Source of the DNA: JAVJSU01 sp040219275
Lineage (GTDB): Bacteria > Chloroflexota > Anaerolineae > Aggregatilineales > Phototrophicaceae
DNA: 64,000 nucleotides
Assembly (NCBI GenBank): GCA_040219275.1
Contig: JAVJSU010000042.1
Span: 1 to 64,000, forward strand
Reading direction: 5' to 3'
Part shown: positions 52,391 to 61,655 of the stretch, piece after piece
Layout of the letters: each line of letters starts with the position of its first letter
Numbering within the stretch: the first letter of the stretch is position 1
The notes under the pieces: model-generated
Databases searched by the model: none
What the model was told of the DNA's origin: nothing
The model's input: only the letters and a program-made list of their open reading frames with translations
Position numbers and translations under genes: made by a program

Positions 52391-52548
52391 CGCCTCATTT
52401 GTTTGTTGTCAGATTTATGTGGGCATTATAACCCATTTTCGCACATTTGAGCGTCAATTCTAAGACTTTTTTGATGCGCGCTGTCTCCGGCACGAGTGAT
52501 TGTAGTAAGCTATACTTTTCCAAAACCGATCACATAGGACTGACAACG

Positions 52549-52980
52549 ATGAGCACAGACGATCAAAGCGACTCTTTAGCAGTGATGCACGTCATTCAAG
52601 CAGAAACAAACGCCTTCTGGATGAAATCTTATGACGATTGGGCAAACTGCTGGTTACACGCGCCGGAAATCCGCATGATGGGCTGGTGGGCGCGGGGCGG
52701 AATCAACATCACCGAAGGCTGGCAGGCACTCAGCGATAAGATGAGACACCTCATGCAAGACAACCCGATTCCCAATCCGCAATCGGCGCAGGTACGGCGG
52801 GAAAATATCAACATCCGCGTGACGGAACGCATGGCATGGGTGACGTTCGACCAATATGGCGTGGACACTAACGAACCCGATATGGACATGCCGGGCTTAA
52901 GCCACGAAACGCGCATCCTCGAAAAACACGACGGCGCGTGGAAATTAGTCTACGTGTGCTGGTTGCTGGCTGGGGAATAA
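52549..52980 (+). CDS. NTF2/SnoaL-like protein
   Basis: The 143-residue protein is a small cone-like fold: AVMHVIQAETNAFWMKSYDD, then WARGGINITEGWQALSDKM and a final WKLVYVCWLLAGE, as in SnoaL-like domains. It may bind or convert a small hydrophobic ligand. The ATG at 52549 (MSTDDQ) is preferred over the longer frame, which includes a TATACT promoter-like element at about 52511. No neighbour suggests a pathway. Confidence 0.78.
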   Translation: MSTDDQSDSLAVMHVIQAETNAFWMKSYDDWANCWLHAPEIRMMGWWARGGINITEGWQALSDKMRHLMQDNPIPNPQSAQVRRENINIRVTERMAWVTFDQYGVDTNEPDMDMPGLSHETRILEKHDGAWKLVYVCWLLAGE

Positions 52981-53083
52981 TTTTCGCGCATCGGCAAATC
53001 TTTAAGCCACAAACTGTCCCGTTTCTGGTATGCTATCCAATGGCTAAACTTTTTGTGACGAAATCATCAAACGGGACAGATTT

Positions 53084-55018
53084 ATGAAACGGCTCCTCTG
53101 GATTTTCGCCTGCGTATTTATCCTCACGCTGACGCTCTCCGCACAGAGCGACGACGACTATATCCGTGCACCCCGACTCGGCATCGCCCATGTCAGTAGC
53201 TATTCGGATGTCACTCCGCCGGAACGCTACGAGCAAGCCCTCCGCCTCGGTGCGGGCTGGACGCGCTACCCGATCTATTGGAACGTGGCGCAAACCGACG
53301 AAACCACATGGGATTGGAGCGCCTTTGATCGCCAGATTATCGCGGATATTGACTACGGCTTGGGCATCAACGCCATTTTGCTCGGCAGACCGGAATTTTA
53401 CGCGGCAGGCGAAAATGGCGAGCGTATCGCCGGACTGAATGAGCCGATTTTTGACGATGGCTCAGATTTCCCCGGCGCAGGCAAGGGCTTGAATCCAGAA
53501 AATCCATGGGCGCGTTTCGTGTTTGAGGCGGTCAATCGCTATAAGCCGGAAGGGGTGCTGGCACAATCTGGCGCAATTGACTCCGGTGAAGGCGTGCGCG
53601 TGTGGGAAGTATGGAACGAACCCGATCACCTGACATTCTGGAATGCCAGCATCCGTGATTATGCCCGTTTGCTGAAAGTGGCTTATATCGTCGCCAAAAT
53701 CGCCGATCCTGACGCGCAAATTATGTTTGGCGGGTTGCTCTTTACGCAGGACGGAGTCAACTGGTTGGCGCAGGTCTTGAGCTTATACACGCAGGACAGC
53801 GCCGCCGAGCAAAATAATTACTACATGGATTTGGTCGCCGTCCATAGCTACGCCGACCCGTGGCGCAGTGGATGGCTGGTGCTAAATATTCGCCAGACCT
53901 TGATCGCCTATGAGCTTGACCGTCCCATCTGGCTAAACGAAACCGGCGTACCCGTCTGGGATGATTACCCCGGTCCGACATGGGCATCCGATAGCGTCGG
54001 GCGGGCGACGATGGATCAGCAAGCGTGGTATTTTATCCAGAGCGCGGCTTATGCGTGGTCTGAAGGCGCGGAAGTCGTCATGTTCCATCAGTTGTATGAT
54101 GATTGTGGCGACCAGCCCGCCGGCTCAAATTTTCCGCCCCATGACGGTGAATTGTGCAGTACAAATGGCGGCGCATGTTTCGGCGATGCACACGGAATCT
54201 ACCGCAACACGATTGCGTCGGTGTGTTTCAGCCAGCATCCCAACCCCGCCACACCCCGTCCGGCGGCGCGGGCATTCCGTTTATTGGCGGAGGTCTTCGG
54301 CACAGAAGCCTTTGATCGTGGCGAGCTGGTGCGCGTGGACGAACGGGCAACGGTCATCACATTCGAGCGTCCCCGCACCAATGAGCGCATCACGGTGATG
54401 TGGAATCGCACCTTTGAACACATCACGCTGACCTATCGCGCTGTGGGAGATACCGCGCAGATGATTAGCTTAAATGGCGATCAGGTCATCCGGCGTACAC
54501 CGAGTCGTAATTATGAAATTGACCTCTCCGCCGCCTTTCCCGATAATTTCGTGGCGCTCCAACCCGGCGCAGATACCGCCATCGGGGGTGCACCCGTTAT
54601 TTTGATCGAGCAAATCGACGGTGACGTGACTCCGCAGGTGATTGATCTCGATAGCTTTGATGTGCCGGTCATTACCTCGCAACCAATCGCCGAACAACCG
54701 ACTCCGCGCCCGACAGTTGACCCTGCACGCGACAACACCCCGCCGTCTGCTAGCGTAAATCCCTTGCCGGAAATCAGCGCGGCGACATTTGTGGTGCAAT
54801 GGGGTGGTGTGGATGATAGCGGGATTGATCGCTTTATGATCTTTGCGCGTGAGCAGGGCGGTAGCTGGAACATCTGGCAAGAAACCGCCGAAACCAGCGC
54901 AGAATTTTTCGGCACGACAGGCATCACCTATGAATTCTCAGCATGGGCGGTGGATCTCGCCGGAAACTGGTCGGAGAATATCAATCTCGCCGTGCAAGCC
55001 AGCACGACGGTGGAGTGA
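53084..55018 (+). CDS. secreted clan GH-A glycoside hydrolase
   Basis: The 644-residue exported protein has a signal peptide (1-20), a TIM-barrel glycosidase (about 30-350) with acid/base E179 in WEVWNEPDH and nucleophile E286 in IWLNETGV, and a beta-rich C-terminal part. The spacing is that of GH5/GH39-like enzymes. The last part (about 565-644; FVVQWGGVDDSGIDRFMIFA) is a fibronectin-like domain. It should cut a polysaccharide outside the cell; the substrate is unknown. There is a proline-rich linker at about 540-560. Confidence 0.82.
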   Translation: MKRLLWIFACVFILTLTLSAQSDDDYIRAPRLGIAHVSSYSDVTPPERYEQALRLGAGWTRYPIYWNVAQTDETTWDWSAFDRQIIADIDYGLGINAILLGRPEFYAAGENGERIAGLNEPIFDDGSDFPGAGKGLNPENPWARFVFEAVNRYKPEGVLAQSGAIDSGEGVRVWEVWNEPDHLTFWNASIRDYARLLKVAYIVAKIADPDAQIMFGGLLFTQDGVNWLAQVLSLYTQDSAAEQNNYYMDLVAVHSYADPWRSGWLVLNIRQTLIAYELDRPIWLNETGVPVWDDYPGPTWASDSVGRATMDQQAWYFIQSAAYAWSEGAEVVMFHQLYDDCGDQPAGSNFPPHDGELCSTNGGACFGDAHGIYRNTIASVCFSQHPNPATPRPAARAFRLLAEVFGTEAFDRGELVRVDERATVITFERPRTNERITVMWNRTFEHITLTYRAVGDTAQMISLNGDQVIRRTPSRNYEIDLSAAFPDNFVALQPGADTAIGGAPVILIEQIDGDVTPQVIDLDSFDVPVITSQPIAEQPTPRPTVDPARDNTPPSASVNPLPEISAATFVVQWGGVDDSGIDRFMIFAREQGGSWNIWQETAETSAEFFGTTGITYEFSAWAVDLAGNWSENINLAVQASTTVE

Positions 55019-55024
55019 GGTCAT

Positions 55025-55552
55025 TCACCCCAAATCACGATAAAAAAGCACCGTAGCCACGAGTGCGCCGTTATTGTCTATCGCAAAATTGGGGATGACT
55101 CCCGCCCGTTGATAACCGAGCGTTTCGTAAAATGTCTCCGCAACGCTCCCTTGTTGCGTATCCAGCACGATCAAGCGACGATCATGCGTTTTCGCGGCGG
55201 ATTCAGCGGCACGCATCAACTTAGCGCCCAAACCCCGCCGTTGAAAATCAGGATGCACCATCAATTTCTGTAATTCTGTGCGATGCGTCCCATTTGCCGG
55301 AGTCGATAACGCCAATTGCACCGTTCCGGCGACCACACCATCCACATAAGCCACCAGCACAACCCGTTCGCCCGCGTCCACATCATCCGCGATTTTTTGC
55401 CAATACGCGTCGGCGGTTTCCGGCAATAAAGGCGCGAGAAAGCTCATTGACGCACCATCCGCGATGATCCGGCTGAACAATGCTGAAAGGGGCGCAATCA
55501 ACTCACGGATCGTCGCGCCGGATAGGGTTTCGATAGATATGTTTTCTGCCAT
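55025..55552 (-). CDS. GNAT family N-acetyltransferase
   Basis: The 175-residue protein has the GNAT pattern: VVLVAYVDGVVAGTVQL (strands 2-4), LMVHPDFQRRGLGAKLM (acetyl-CoA loop, about 92-108) and LIVLDTQQGSVAETFYETLG. It transfers an acetyl group to an unknown amine. It is convergent with the glycosidase (six bases apart). Confidence 0.9.
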   Translation of the reverse strand: MAENISIETLSGATIRELIAPLSALFSRIIADGASMSFLAPLLPETADAYWQKIADDVDAGERVVLVAYVDGVVAGTVQLALSTPANGTHRTELQKLMVHPDFQRRGLGAKLMRAAESAAKTHDRRLIVLDTQQGSVAETFYETLGYQRAGVIPNFAIDNNGALVATVLFYRDLG

Positions 55553-55633
55553 TGCTGATCGGTTTTCCTGTCGCTATCGGTTATCCCAAATTATCGCAGA
55601 TTTATCCCAAATTGGCGGTAAATCTGCGTCATT

Positions 55634-56440
55634 TTAGCCATCGCGCAAACGGGCATGTTGGTCTTCCGCCAGCATCCGTTCCAGTTCGGCGGTTTCCAAT
55701 TCATCCACATAATGCGAGATCGCCTCTTGTAGATAAGCGGGTAACTCCGCGTGAATCTTCTGGAAATTGGCGATGAATTCGGGATTTGAATTATACAGAT
55801 CACCCAGCCCGCGCAAAATCTCCAAACTCGGCTCGTAGAAATTCCGCAGATTCTCCTGCCAGCGATCCAGAATTGCACCCACTTCCGCGCTCGTCGACGA
55901 GAGTTCAGCATCAATCGCCGCCGCAATGTCGCTGTAAATGTTATCCATCTCCGCGAGGACGCTTTCCTGCTTGGTCTTGCTGTAACTGTTCCAGCGTTGG
56001 ATGGATTCATTCACCGTATCCGGTCCATATTGCAGGCGGGCTTCGCGCTGATATTCTTCCTGCTGTTCTTTGTCGAACGCGCTGAATAATTTTTTCTTGC
56101 TCATAGCATTTTTCCCTTCCAGATGGTCTACCGTGTCGTCGACTGTGCTTACCAGATTTTCCAGCCGCTTGATTTTTTCCTGCAACACCGTGCGATGCGA
56201 GCGCAGGGCATCGATCACATCAAAATCACGACTGTCGAGAATCTCCTTGATCTCCATGAGTTCCAGCCCAATTTCCCGATAAAATAGGATTTGCTGTAAG
56301 CGAATAAGCGCGGCATCATCATAATGACGATAGCCATTCGCGCTGACTGTGGTCGGTTTGAGGAGATCAATCTCGTCGTAATAATGCAGGGTGCGGACGG
56401 TCACCCCGGCGAGATCAGATAATCGCTTGACCGTGTACAT
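55634..56440 (-). CDS. MerR family regulator with TipAS-like effector domain
   Basis: The 268-residue protein has a MerR winged helix (MYTVKRLSDLAGVTVRTLHY, 1-20; LLKPTTVSANGYRHYDD) and a coiled-coil dimer helix at about 78-112. Its C-terminal helical domain (about 118-265; FDKEQQEEYQREARLQYG and GDLYNSNPEFIANF) resembles TipAS, which binds thiopeptides and similar drugs. It may sense a toxic compound. Neighbours are unrelated; its target is not visible. Confidence 0.9.
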   Translation of the reverse strand: MYTVKRLSDLAGVTVRTLHYYDEIDLLKPTTVSANGYRHYDDAALIRLQQILFYREIGLELMEIKEILDSRDFDVIDALRSHRTVLQEKIKRLENLVSTVDDTVDHLEGKNAMSKKKLFSAFDKEQQEEYQREARLQYGPDTVNESIQRWNSYSKTKQESVLAEMDNIYSDIAAAIDAELSSTSAEVGAILDRWQENLRNFYEPSLEILRGLGDLYNSNPEFIANFQKIHAELPAYLQEAISHYVDELETAELERMLAEDQHARLRDG

Positions 56441-56552
56441 CGTAAAACAACCTCCGTAACAACTTCACAGCCATCATAAACTATGACGAAACGTGAGAGT
56501 CAAGGGGTTTGGGGGAAAATTCGTTGGAGGTACTCGCGTTATTCAGGTAGAT

Positions 56553-56993
56553 TTATCCCCGTCCGCGCAGTTCATTGTCGATCCCGTCGACATAATCGCG
56601 GGCGGTGTATTCATCCACGCCGGTAAATTGGCGATACAGTTCTGTCGCGTCGTCGATGCGCCCATCTTCCACCAACTCACGGATTCCAGCATCGCTCAAC
56701 GATTGTGCGGCGGAGCGGGCTTTTTTGTCGTTGAGCAAATCCGGGTTGGCGATGGCAACTTCTACCGCGTGTTTGGCTTCTGCCAATCCCACACCCGTTA
56801 ATTCACGGTAGGCTTTGATTGCGGCGATCTTTTGATCCGGCAAATATTGGCTGACGCGCTCATCCCGTAAAGCGTCCCAATCAATATCCGCGAGTTGCAC
56901 AGGCGTAGATGGTTTGGCGTTCGCCGCCGCCACAAAAAATGCCAATAAAATCACCGCAACGACTATCGCAAAAACGATCATCATCATGCCCAT
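56553..56993 (-). CDS. membrane-anchored ribosomal protein L7/L12 C-terminal-like protein
   Basis: The 146-residue protein starts MGMMMIVFAIVVAVILL, one membrane helix (about 1-24), then a DUF/L7-L12-type helical region (about 52-75; KIAAIKAYRELTGVGLAEAK) and a second similar helix pair near 100-140 (IRELVEDGRIDDATELYRQF). An AGGAGA site lies five bases before the ATG at 56993, so the longer frame is rejected. The L7/L12-like segment is found in various small proteins of unknown function. Confidence 0.75.
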   Translation of the reverse strand: MGMMMIVFAIVVAVILLAFFVAAANAKPSTPVQLADIDWDALRDERVSQYLPDQKIAAIKAYRELTGVGLAEAKHAVEVAIANPDLLNDKKARSAAQSLSDAGIRELVEDGRIDDATELYRQFTGVDEYTARDYVDGIDNELRGRG

Positions 56994-57031
56994 TTCTGTC
57001 TCCTCATGCCGCAATTTAGCAGAATTTGAGT

Positions 57032-57772
57032 TCATCTTACTGCATTAAAGCACAATTCGACCACCTCCATCAACGTTGTTGGATCATCCACAAGCCAGCG
57101 TTTATCCAGCGAGTCCATGCCGTGCAATTGATCGCGTGTGAAGTCCGTCGTTACGGCGATGACGTGCATTCCGGCGGCTTGTGCGGCTTGCACACCGACG
57201 GCGGAATCCTCGATAACCAGACAGCGTTCCGGCGGAATCCCGATTTGGCGTGAAACCAGCGCGTAAATTTCTGGATCGGGCTTGCCGTGTTCGACATCAT
57301 CACGCGTGGCAATAAACGTAAATTTATCCTGCCAGCCCAGAATGTTGAGAATTTTATTGACCTGCTCCCGATAGGACATGGTGGCAAGCGCGGTGATGCA
57401 CGTTTTTTCGCGGGCGAAGTTCAGCAAATCCACATTATGCGCCCATTGATTATTGAGAATGACGTTAGGGTCCTCCAGCATCGCGTCATAGATGTTCAGC
57501 CGCAACTGCACATACGCTTGCCATGCGGTGCTCACGCCGAATTCCGCCATCCGTGCCTCTGCTTTCTCCGCAAGGTCAAAACGTGCGACCAACTTCTCGG
57601 CGACTTCCTGCCGTGATAAGCCCACCACATCCTTAAAGGCTTCAATCACTGTCGCTTCGTCCAGCGAATACGGGCACAATTCAACGGCGGCGCGGGCATA
57701 CGAAATCGCCTTCAGCATCTCCGTTTTTAAGAGCGTGCCGTCCAGATCAAAGATGACTGCGCGTATGGGCAT
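57032..57772 (-). CDS. HAD-superfamily phosphatase
   Basis: The 246-residue protein has HAD motif I FDLDGT (D9, D11), a helical cap (about 18-110), motif II LATMSYRE, motif III near HGKPDPEIY and motif IV VIEDSAVGVQAA. It is closest to beta-phosphoglucomutase/phosphoglycolate phosphatase-like enzymes. The substrate is a phosphorylated metabolite that cannot be named. It lies 38 bases from the L7/L12-like gene on the same strand. Confidence 0.9.
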   Translation of the reverse strand: MPIRAVIFDLDGTLLKTEMLKAISYARAAVELCPYSLDEATVIEAFKDVVGLSRQEVAEKLVARFDLAEKAEARMAEFGVSTAWQAYVQLRLNIYDAMLEDPNVILNNQWAHNVDLLNFAREKTCITALATMSYREQVNKILNILGWQDKFTFIATRDDVEHGKPDPEIYALVSRQIGIPPERCLVIEDSAVGVQAAQAAGMHVIAVTTDFTRDQLHGMDSLDKRWLVDDPTTLMEVVELCFNAVR

Positions 57773-57984
57773 GGAGTTTCCTATCTAACCGATTCGGGAT
57801 AAGCAAACGAATATAAATGACAGTCGTGCTGAGATAAAAATCTGTGTTCAAGAATTTGCCACAGAGCTATAGGGAACACAGAGAAAAATTTATCAAGTGA
57901 TGTTACGCATGAATTCTCTTTTTGCGAACTTTTCCGCGATAAGCTAAAACCTCATCGCTAGAGTATTTCAAAAACCCCACTGAA

Positions 57985-58075
57985 GTGGGCTATTTTCACA
58001 AATGTTAGCCCAAATCAGCCTGCTTTAGCAGGGTTTTTACCATCAATTTAGCCAATGGGTTTCAGCCATTGGCGG
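57985..58075 (-). repeat. 92-base multi-hairpin repeat, copy 2 (inverted)
   Basis: Its reverse complement matches 50698-50789, starting CCGCCAATGGCTGAAACCCA. It includes CCTGCTTTAGCAGGG, and the neighbouring CCCCACTGAAGTGGGG hairpin (57975-57989) is partly kept only here. Confidence 0.8.
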
Positions 58076-58239
58076 TAAAATTATGCGAAGCGCCTTGTTC
58101 CTACCGTGAGCGTAACATCACTTTTCAAGATTCCTTAGTGTCTTGGTGCCTTCGTGTTACGCTTTTTCCTTGTTCTTTTCGAGGCACTAAAATAATAGAA
58201 TATCTCCAAAAAAAGTTTACATTTCCACCCTTCAACCTG

Positions 58240-58248
58240 TGCTACACT
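58240..58248 (+). promoter_or_regulatory. extended -10 element of the YtkA-like operon
   Basis: TGCTACACT lies 62 bases before the likely start of the lipoprotein. A TTTACA -35-like word lies at 58216-58221, spaced 21 bases, which is long for a strict promoter. Confidence 0.35.
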
Positions 58249-58309
58249 GTAAATTGTGAGTATGTGTGACGGTATTCACAAATGATTTAAACAATATGGA
58301 GAGATGACG

Positions 58310-58843
58310 ATGCGTAATTATAATCATTCCGCACGGATTTTCGTGATTTTTATGGTACTCGCGCTGGCGTTGGCGGGCTGTCGGGAATCGCAACAAAGTG
58401 ATGACTCAGACAGCACAGGCGCGACCATCACCGTCAGCTATGACCCCAATCCACCCGCAGTCGGTGATGCAATGCTCATGATTTCATTAACCGACGCGGA
58501 CGGCGACCCGATCAATGATGCGACGGTGAATGTGCGCGGCGATATGAATCATGCGGGCATGGCTCCCGTAGATGGCGAAGCAGACGGTGGCGAAAACGGC
58601 ATGTATACCGTTCCATTTGAGTGGACGATGGGCGGCGATTGGATTTTGACCATCACCGCCACCCTCGCAGATGGCGCGACGGTCACCGAAGAGGTCGAAA
58701 TCAACGGCGTGAGTTCGGATGGTGACGGCATGGACATGGACGACATGGACCTGACCGAAGAAGCCGGAATGGACGGTATGGACGGCATGAATATGGACGA
58801 GATGGAGATGACCGAAGAAGCAGAAAGCGCGAACGATGGCTAG
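58310..58843 (+). CDS. YtkA-like lipoprotein with methionine/aspartate-rich tail
   Basis: The 177-residue protein has a lipoprotein signal (LALAGC lipobox, cysteine near residue 24), a YtkA-like immunoglobulin domain (about 38-125; ITVSYDPNPPAVGDAMLMIS and ENGMYTVPFEWTMGGDWILT), then a Met/Asp-rich tail (DGDGMDMDDMDL, MDGMDGMNMDEMEM) that could bind copper or iron. GGAG lies eight bases before the ATG at 58310; an ATG two codons earlier is also possible. It overlaps the next gene by eight bases, so the two are coupled. Confidence 0.78.
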   Translation: MRNYNHSARIFVIFMVLALALAGCRESQQSDDSDSTGATITVSYDPNPPAVGDAMLMISLTDADGDPINDATVNVRGDMNHAGMAPVDGEADGGENGMYTVPFEWTMGGDWILTITATLADGATVTEEVEINGVSSDGDGMDMDDMDLTEEAGMDGMDGMNMDEMEMTEEAESANDG

Positions 58844-60383
58844 TTCCGCTGTGGGCAATCAGCCGGAGTCGCTCTATCGTCCAAAAGGGGCGCTGGATGT
58901 GCTCAGTTTGCCCCTTATCGGGCGCTTGCTCAAGTGGCGCTGGGGACGGCTGACTCTGCAAGCGCCACTCTTCATTGTCGCTCTCTTGCTGATTTACGAC
59001 GGCTTCACCGGACCTGACCTTGCCGCGCGAAATCTCGCTACCGTTGCGCCGTGGGTGCATTATCGCGGGATCGTCGTCGTGGCGTTGTTGTTGGCGGGCA
59101 ATCTGTTCTGTATGGGATGCCCCTTCACCGTGCCACGCACATTGGGCAAACGCTTTAGCCTGAGCAACCGCCGTTTTCCGCGCATCTTACGCAACAAATG
59201 GCTGGCAATATTGAGCCTGTTCGTGATTTTCTTCCTCTATGAATGGCTGGATTTGTGGTCAAGTCCGGCGCTGACCGCCTGGGTGATTGTGGCGTATTTC
59301 GTCGGCTCATTCGCGCTGGAAGCAACCTTCGGCGAATCGGCATTTTGCAAATATGTGTGTCCGTTGGGGACGTTCAATTTCGTTTATAGCACCGCTTCAC
59401 CGACTCAGATCACCGCGAAAAATCTGGATGTGTGTAAATCCTGCGTCGGTAAAGAATGCGTCAATGGCAGTTACAGCGCGGAAACCGTCATCCGGCTGGA
59501 TATGATCCCGACGATGGACGGCGGTACAACGGAAAAGCAGGTCGTCCACTCCCCACAGAGAACGCCCGGCTGTGGGCTGGATTTATTCGTCCCGCAGATC
59601 AAAACCAATCTGGATTGCACGCTCTGTCTGGATTGTGTGCGTGCCTGCCCGCATGATAATGTCGCGCTGATGACCCGCACCCCCGGACGCGAATTGCTAC
59701 AACCGGACGCGTGGCGCAAAGGCTGGGACATTTCATTTCTGGTTATTTCGCTGACCTTTCTGGGGATGCTCAACGCCTTTGGCATGATCGGCGAGGTACA
59801 ACCTGTTATGCAGGACATCGCCCGCACTTTGCGCTTACGTGAAATCGGATTCAACGATTTTATGACAGAAGGCATCGTGCTGTTGATCCTGTTCGTGGTG
59901 TTCGGCGTGATCGTCCCTGCAATGTTGACTCTCGGCGCGGCGACCATTACCCGCACATTGACGCGCACAGAGAAAAAATACTCGCTACGGGAGAGTGTGG
60001 CGGCATTCGCTCCGGCGTTCGTCCCGCTTGGATTTGGCATCTGGATCGCGCATTATGGCTTCCACTTTTTAACCGGCGCATTGACGATCATCCCCGTGTT
60101 TCAGAATTTTGTGCTCGATCACCGGATTGATCTGCTCGGTCAGCCGGATTGGACACTCAGCGGGATGTCCATAGCGAGTGTCAATGTGCTTCAGGTCATC
60201 GTGATGATCGGTACTTTCTTCTGGAGCGTGATGATCGCCCAACGGATTGCGCTCCGTATGTATCGCCGTGATGGGATGATGGCGTTGTTGCCGTGGGCGC
60301 TGTTGTTTTTGGCGATTGCCTACTTCAGCGTACAAATTTTCGGTCAGGATATGGAAATGCGCGGGACGTTGATGTTCCAGTAA
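58836..60383 (+). CDS. NosR/NapH-like membrane polyferredoxin
   Basis: The 515-residue membrane protein has about eight helices and cysteine clusters: C92/C95 (CMGCP), C171/C175 (CKYVCPLG), C200/C203/C208 and a [4Fe-4S] ferredoxin motif C261-x2-C264-x2-C267-x3-CP (261-272). NosR/NapH/CcoG-like proteins move electrons to periplasmic metalloenzymes or assist their metal centres. It is translationally coupled to the YtkA-like lipoprotein. No nitrous oxide reductase gene is seen nearby. The electron acceptor is unknown. Confidence 0.85.
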   Translation: MASSAVGNQPESLYRPKGALDVLSLPLIGRLLKWRWGRLTLQAPLFIVALLLIYDGFTGPDLAARNLATVAPWVHYRGIVVVALLLAGNLFCMGCPFTVPRTLGKRFSLSNRRFPRILRNKWLAILSLFVIFFLYEWLDLWSSPALTAWVIVAYFVGSFALEATFGESAFCKYVCPLGTFNFVYSTASPTQITAKNLDVCKSCVGKECVNGSYSAETVIRLDMIPTMDGGTTEKQVVHSPQRTPGCGLDLFVPQIKTNLDCTLCLDCVRACPHDNVALMTRTPGRELLQPDAWRKGWDISFLVISLTFLGMLNAFGMIGEVQPVMQDIARTLRLREIGFNDFMTEGIVLLILFVVFGVIVPAMLTLGAATITRTLTRTEKKYSLRESVAAFAPAFVPLGFGIWIAHYGFHFLTGALTIIPVFQNFVLDHRIDLLGQPDWTLSGMSIASVNVLQVIVMIGTFFWSVMIAQRIALRMYRRDGMMALLPWALLFLAIAYFSVQIFGQDMEMRGTLMFQ

Positions 60384-60648
60384 GTTGCGACTGCAAAGAA
60401 GATATTCAGCGAGGGCAATTCCCATTGTGGATTGTCCTTTTTGATTAATTAACCACTCTTCCTAGTCCACAATCCCCCATCTGCCAGCCCCTCATAGTCC
60501 CATCGTTTTACCCCATAATCTACTTGTCCTAATTCTAATTTTGCGCTTATTTCTCCCTTAATTACTACTATTTTGCCCTGAGATTACCCCTTAATTTTGA
60601 TCTCTATCATCCATTGCATCGTTTAATAAAAATAGTAGGAGTAACGAT

Positions 60649-61635
60649 ATGAAACGCAGATTAGGATTACTCATTGCAGTAATGATGATGGGAACACTGA
60701 TTGTCGGTTCGCTACAGGCGCAGGAAGAAACACCGGAAACGCCACTTCCAGAAGCAACGGAAGAGATGACCGACGATATGAACATGGACATGACCGAAGA
60801 AGCCGACATGAGTATGGATGATGACATGACGGCGGATGAAACTGTTTCATTGGATGCAATCACCGATGATCCTGAAGTCTACTACGGTCAAATGATTACA
60901 GTTGAAGATGAAATTGTAGAAGCGCTTGCCCCGCGCATTTTCGTGATGGAGCGTAGCCAACTTCTGCAATCAGACCGTCTGCTGGTCGTCTATAACACCG
61001 ATAGCATCGAAGGTTTTGATATTGTGCAGATCGCCAATAACGATCTTACCGCCCGTGTGACTGGCACGCTTGAACAGTTTATCGTCCGGGATATTCACGA
61101 ACTATACACCCCTGATCTCGATTTTAGTCTGTTTGAGGAAACCTTCGCAGACTATGAAGGTAATGCTGTATTAATCGCGGATACCGTTACTATTACCGAC
61201 GAGGTTGACCGTGAAGACATTGATGAACCCGATATTCATGATGTGTTGGACAATCCCACCGCGCTGATGGAACAAGAATTAACGCTGGAAGAACAATTGG
61301 TGGAATTCATCGCTCCGAACATCTACCGCATTGAGGACAAGGATTTCTTCAGCCCGGCGGAATTGATGGTTATCTACAGTGGCGATGATACGATAGATGG
61401 CATCCCCGTGCAGGAATTGGTAGAAGAAGACCCCGAAGTTACCGTGACAGGTATAGTACGTGATTTTGACTTAACGGGTCTTGAACAGGAATTTGGCGTA
61501 GACTTCGACGATGACGTTTACGGAGGCTACGAAGGTCCGATCTTTATTGCAAGCTCTATCGTTCTCCGCGAAGAAGTAGATACGACAGAGATGAACGACG
61601 GTGTTGATGATATCGTTCCCACTCCCACGCCATAA
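60649..61635 (+). CDS. secreted protein with duplicated domain and Met/Asp-rich linker
   Basis: The 328-residue protein has a signal peptide (1-24, ending LQAQ), then a linker rich in M, D, T and E (MTDDMNMDMTEEADMSMDDD) like the tail of the YtkA-like protein at 58310. Two homologous domains follow (about 66-185 and 200-315; ITVEDEIVEALAPRIFVMER versus LTLEEQLVEFIAPNIYRIED). The fold may be OB-like. AGGAG lies eight bases before the ATG. It is 265 bases downstream of the polyferredoxin gene, same strand. Function is unknown; metal binding is possible. Confidence 0.65.
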   Translation: MKRRLGLLIAVMMMGTLIVGSLQAQEETPETPLPEATEEMTDDMNMDMTEEADMSMDDDMTADETVSLDAITDDPEVYYGQMITVEDEIVEALAPRIFVMERSQLLQSDRLLVVYNTDSIEGFDIVQIANNDLTARVTGTLEQFIVRDIHELYTPDLDFSLFEETFADYEGNAVLIADTVTITDEVDREDIDEPDIHDVLDNPTALMEQELTLEEQLVEFIAPNIYRIEDKDFFSPAELMVIYSGDDTIDGIPVQELVEEDPEVTVTGIVRDFDLTGLEQEFGVDFDDDVYGGYEGPIFIASSIVLREEVDTTEMNDGVDDIVPTPTP

Positions 61636-61655
61636 CAGCGCATAGCTTAAATATA

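Larger units (their letters stand above)
57773..58309. other. repeat-rich intergenic region
   Basis: This 537-base stretch has no clear gene. It holds CCACAGAGCTATAGG-type repeat words (57843-57896), a CCCCACTGAAGTGGGG hairpin (57975 on), the 92-base repeat copy 2 and a TTAGTGTCTTGGTGCCTTCG word (58128-58172). The start region of the YtkA-like gene lies at its right end. Confidence 0.5.

Noticed and set aside
54470..54927. Minus-strand frames inside the glycosidase gene
   Set aside because: No family match; the plus strand is a clear glycosidase with signal peptide.
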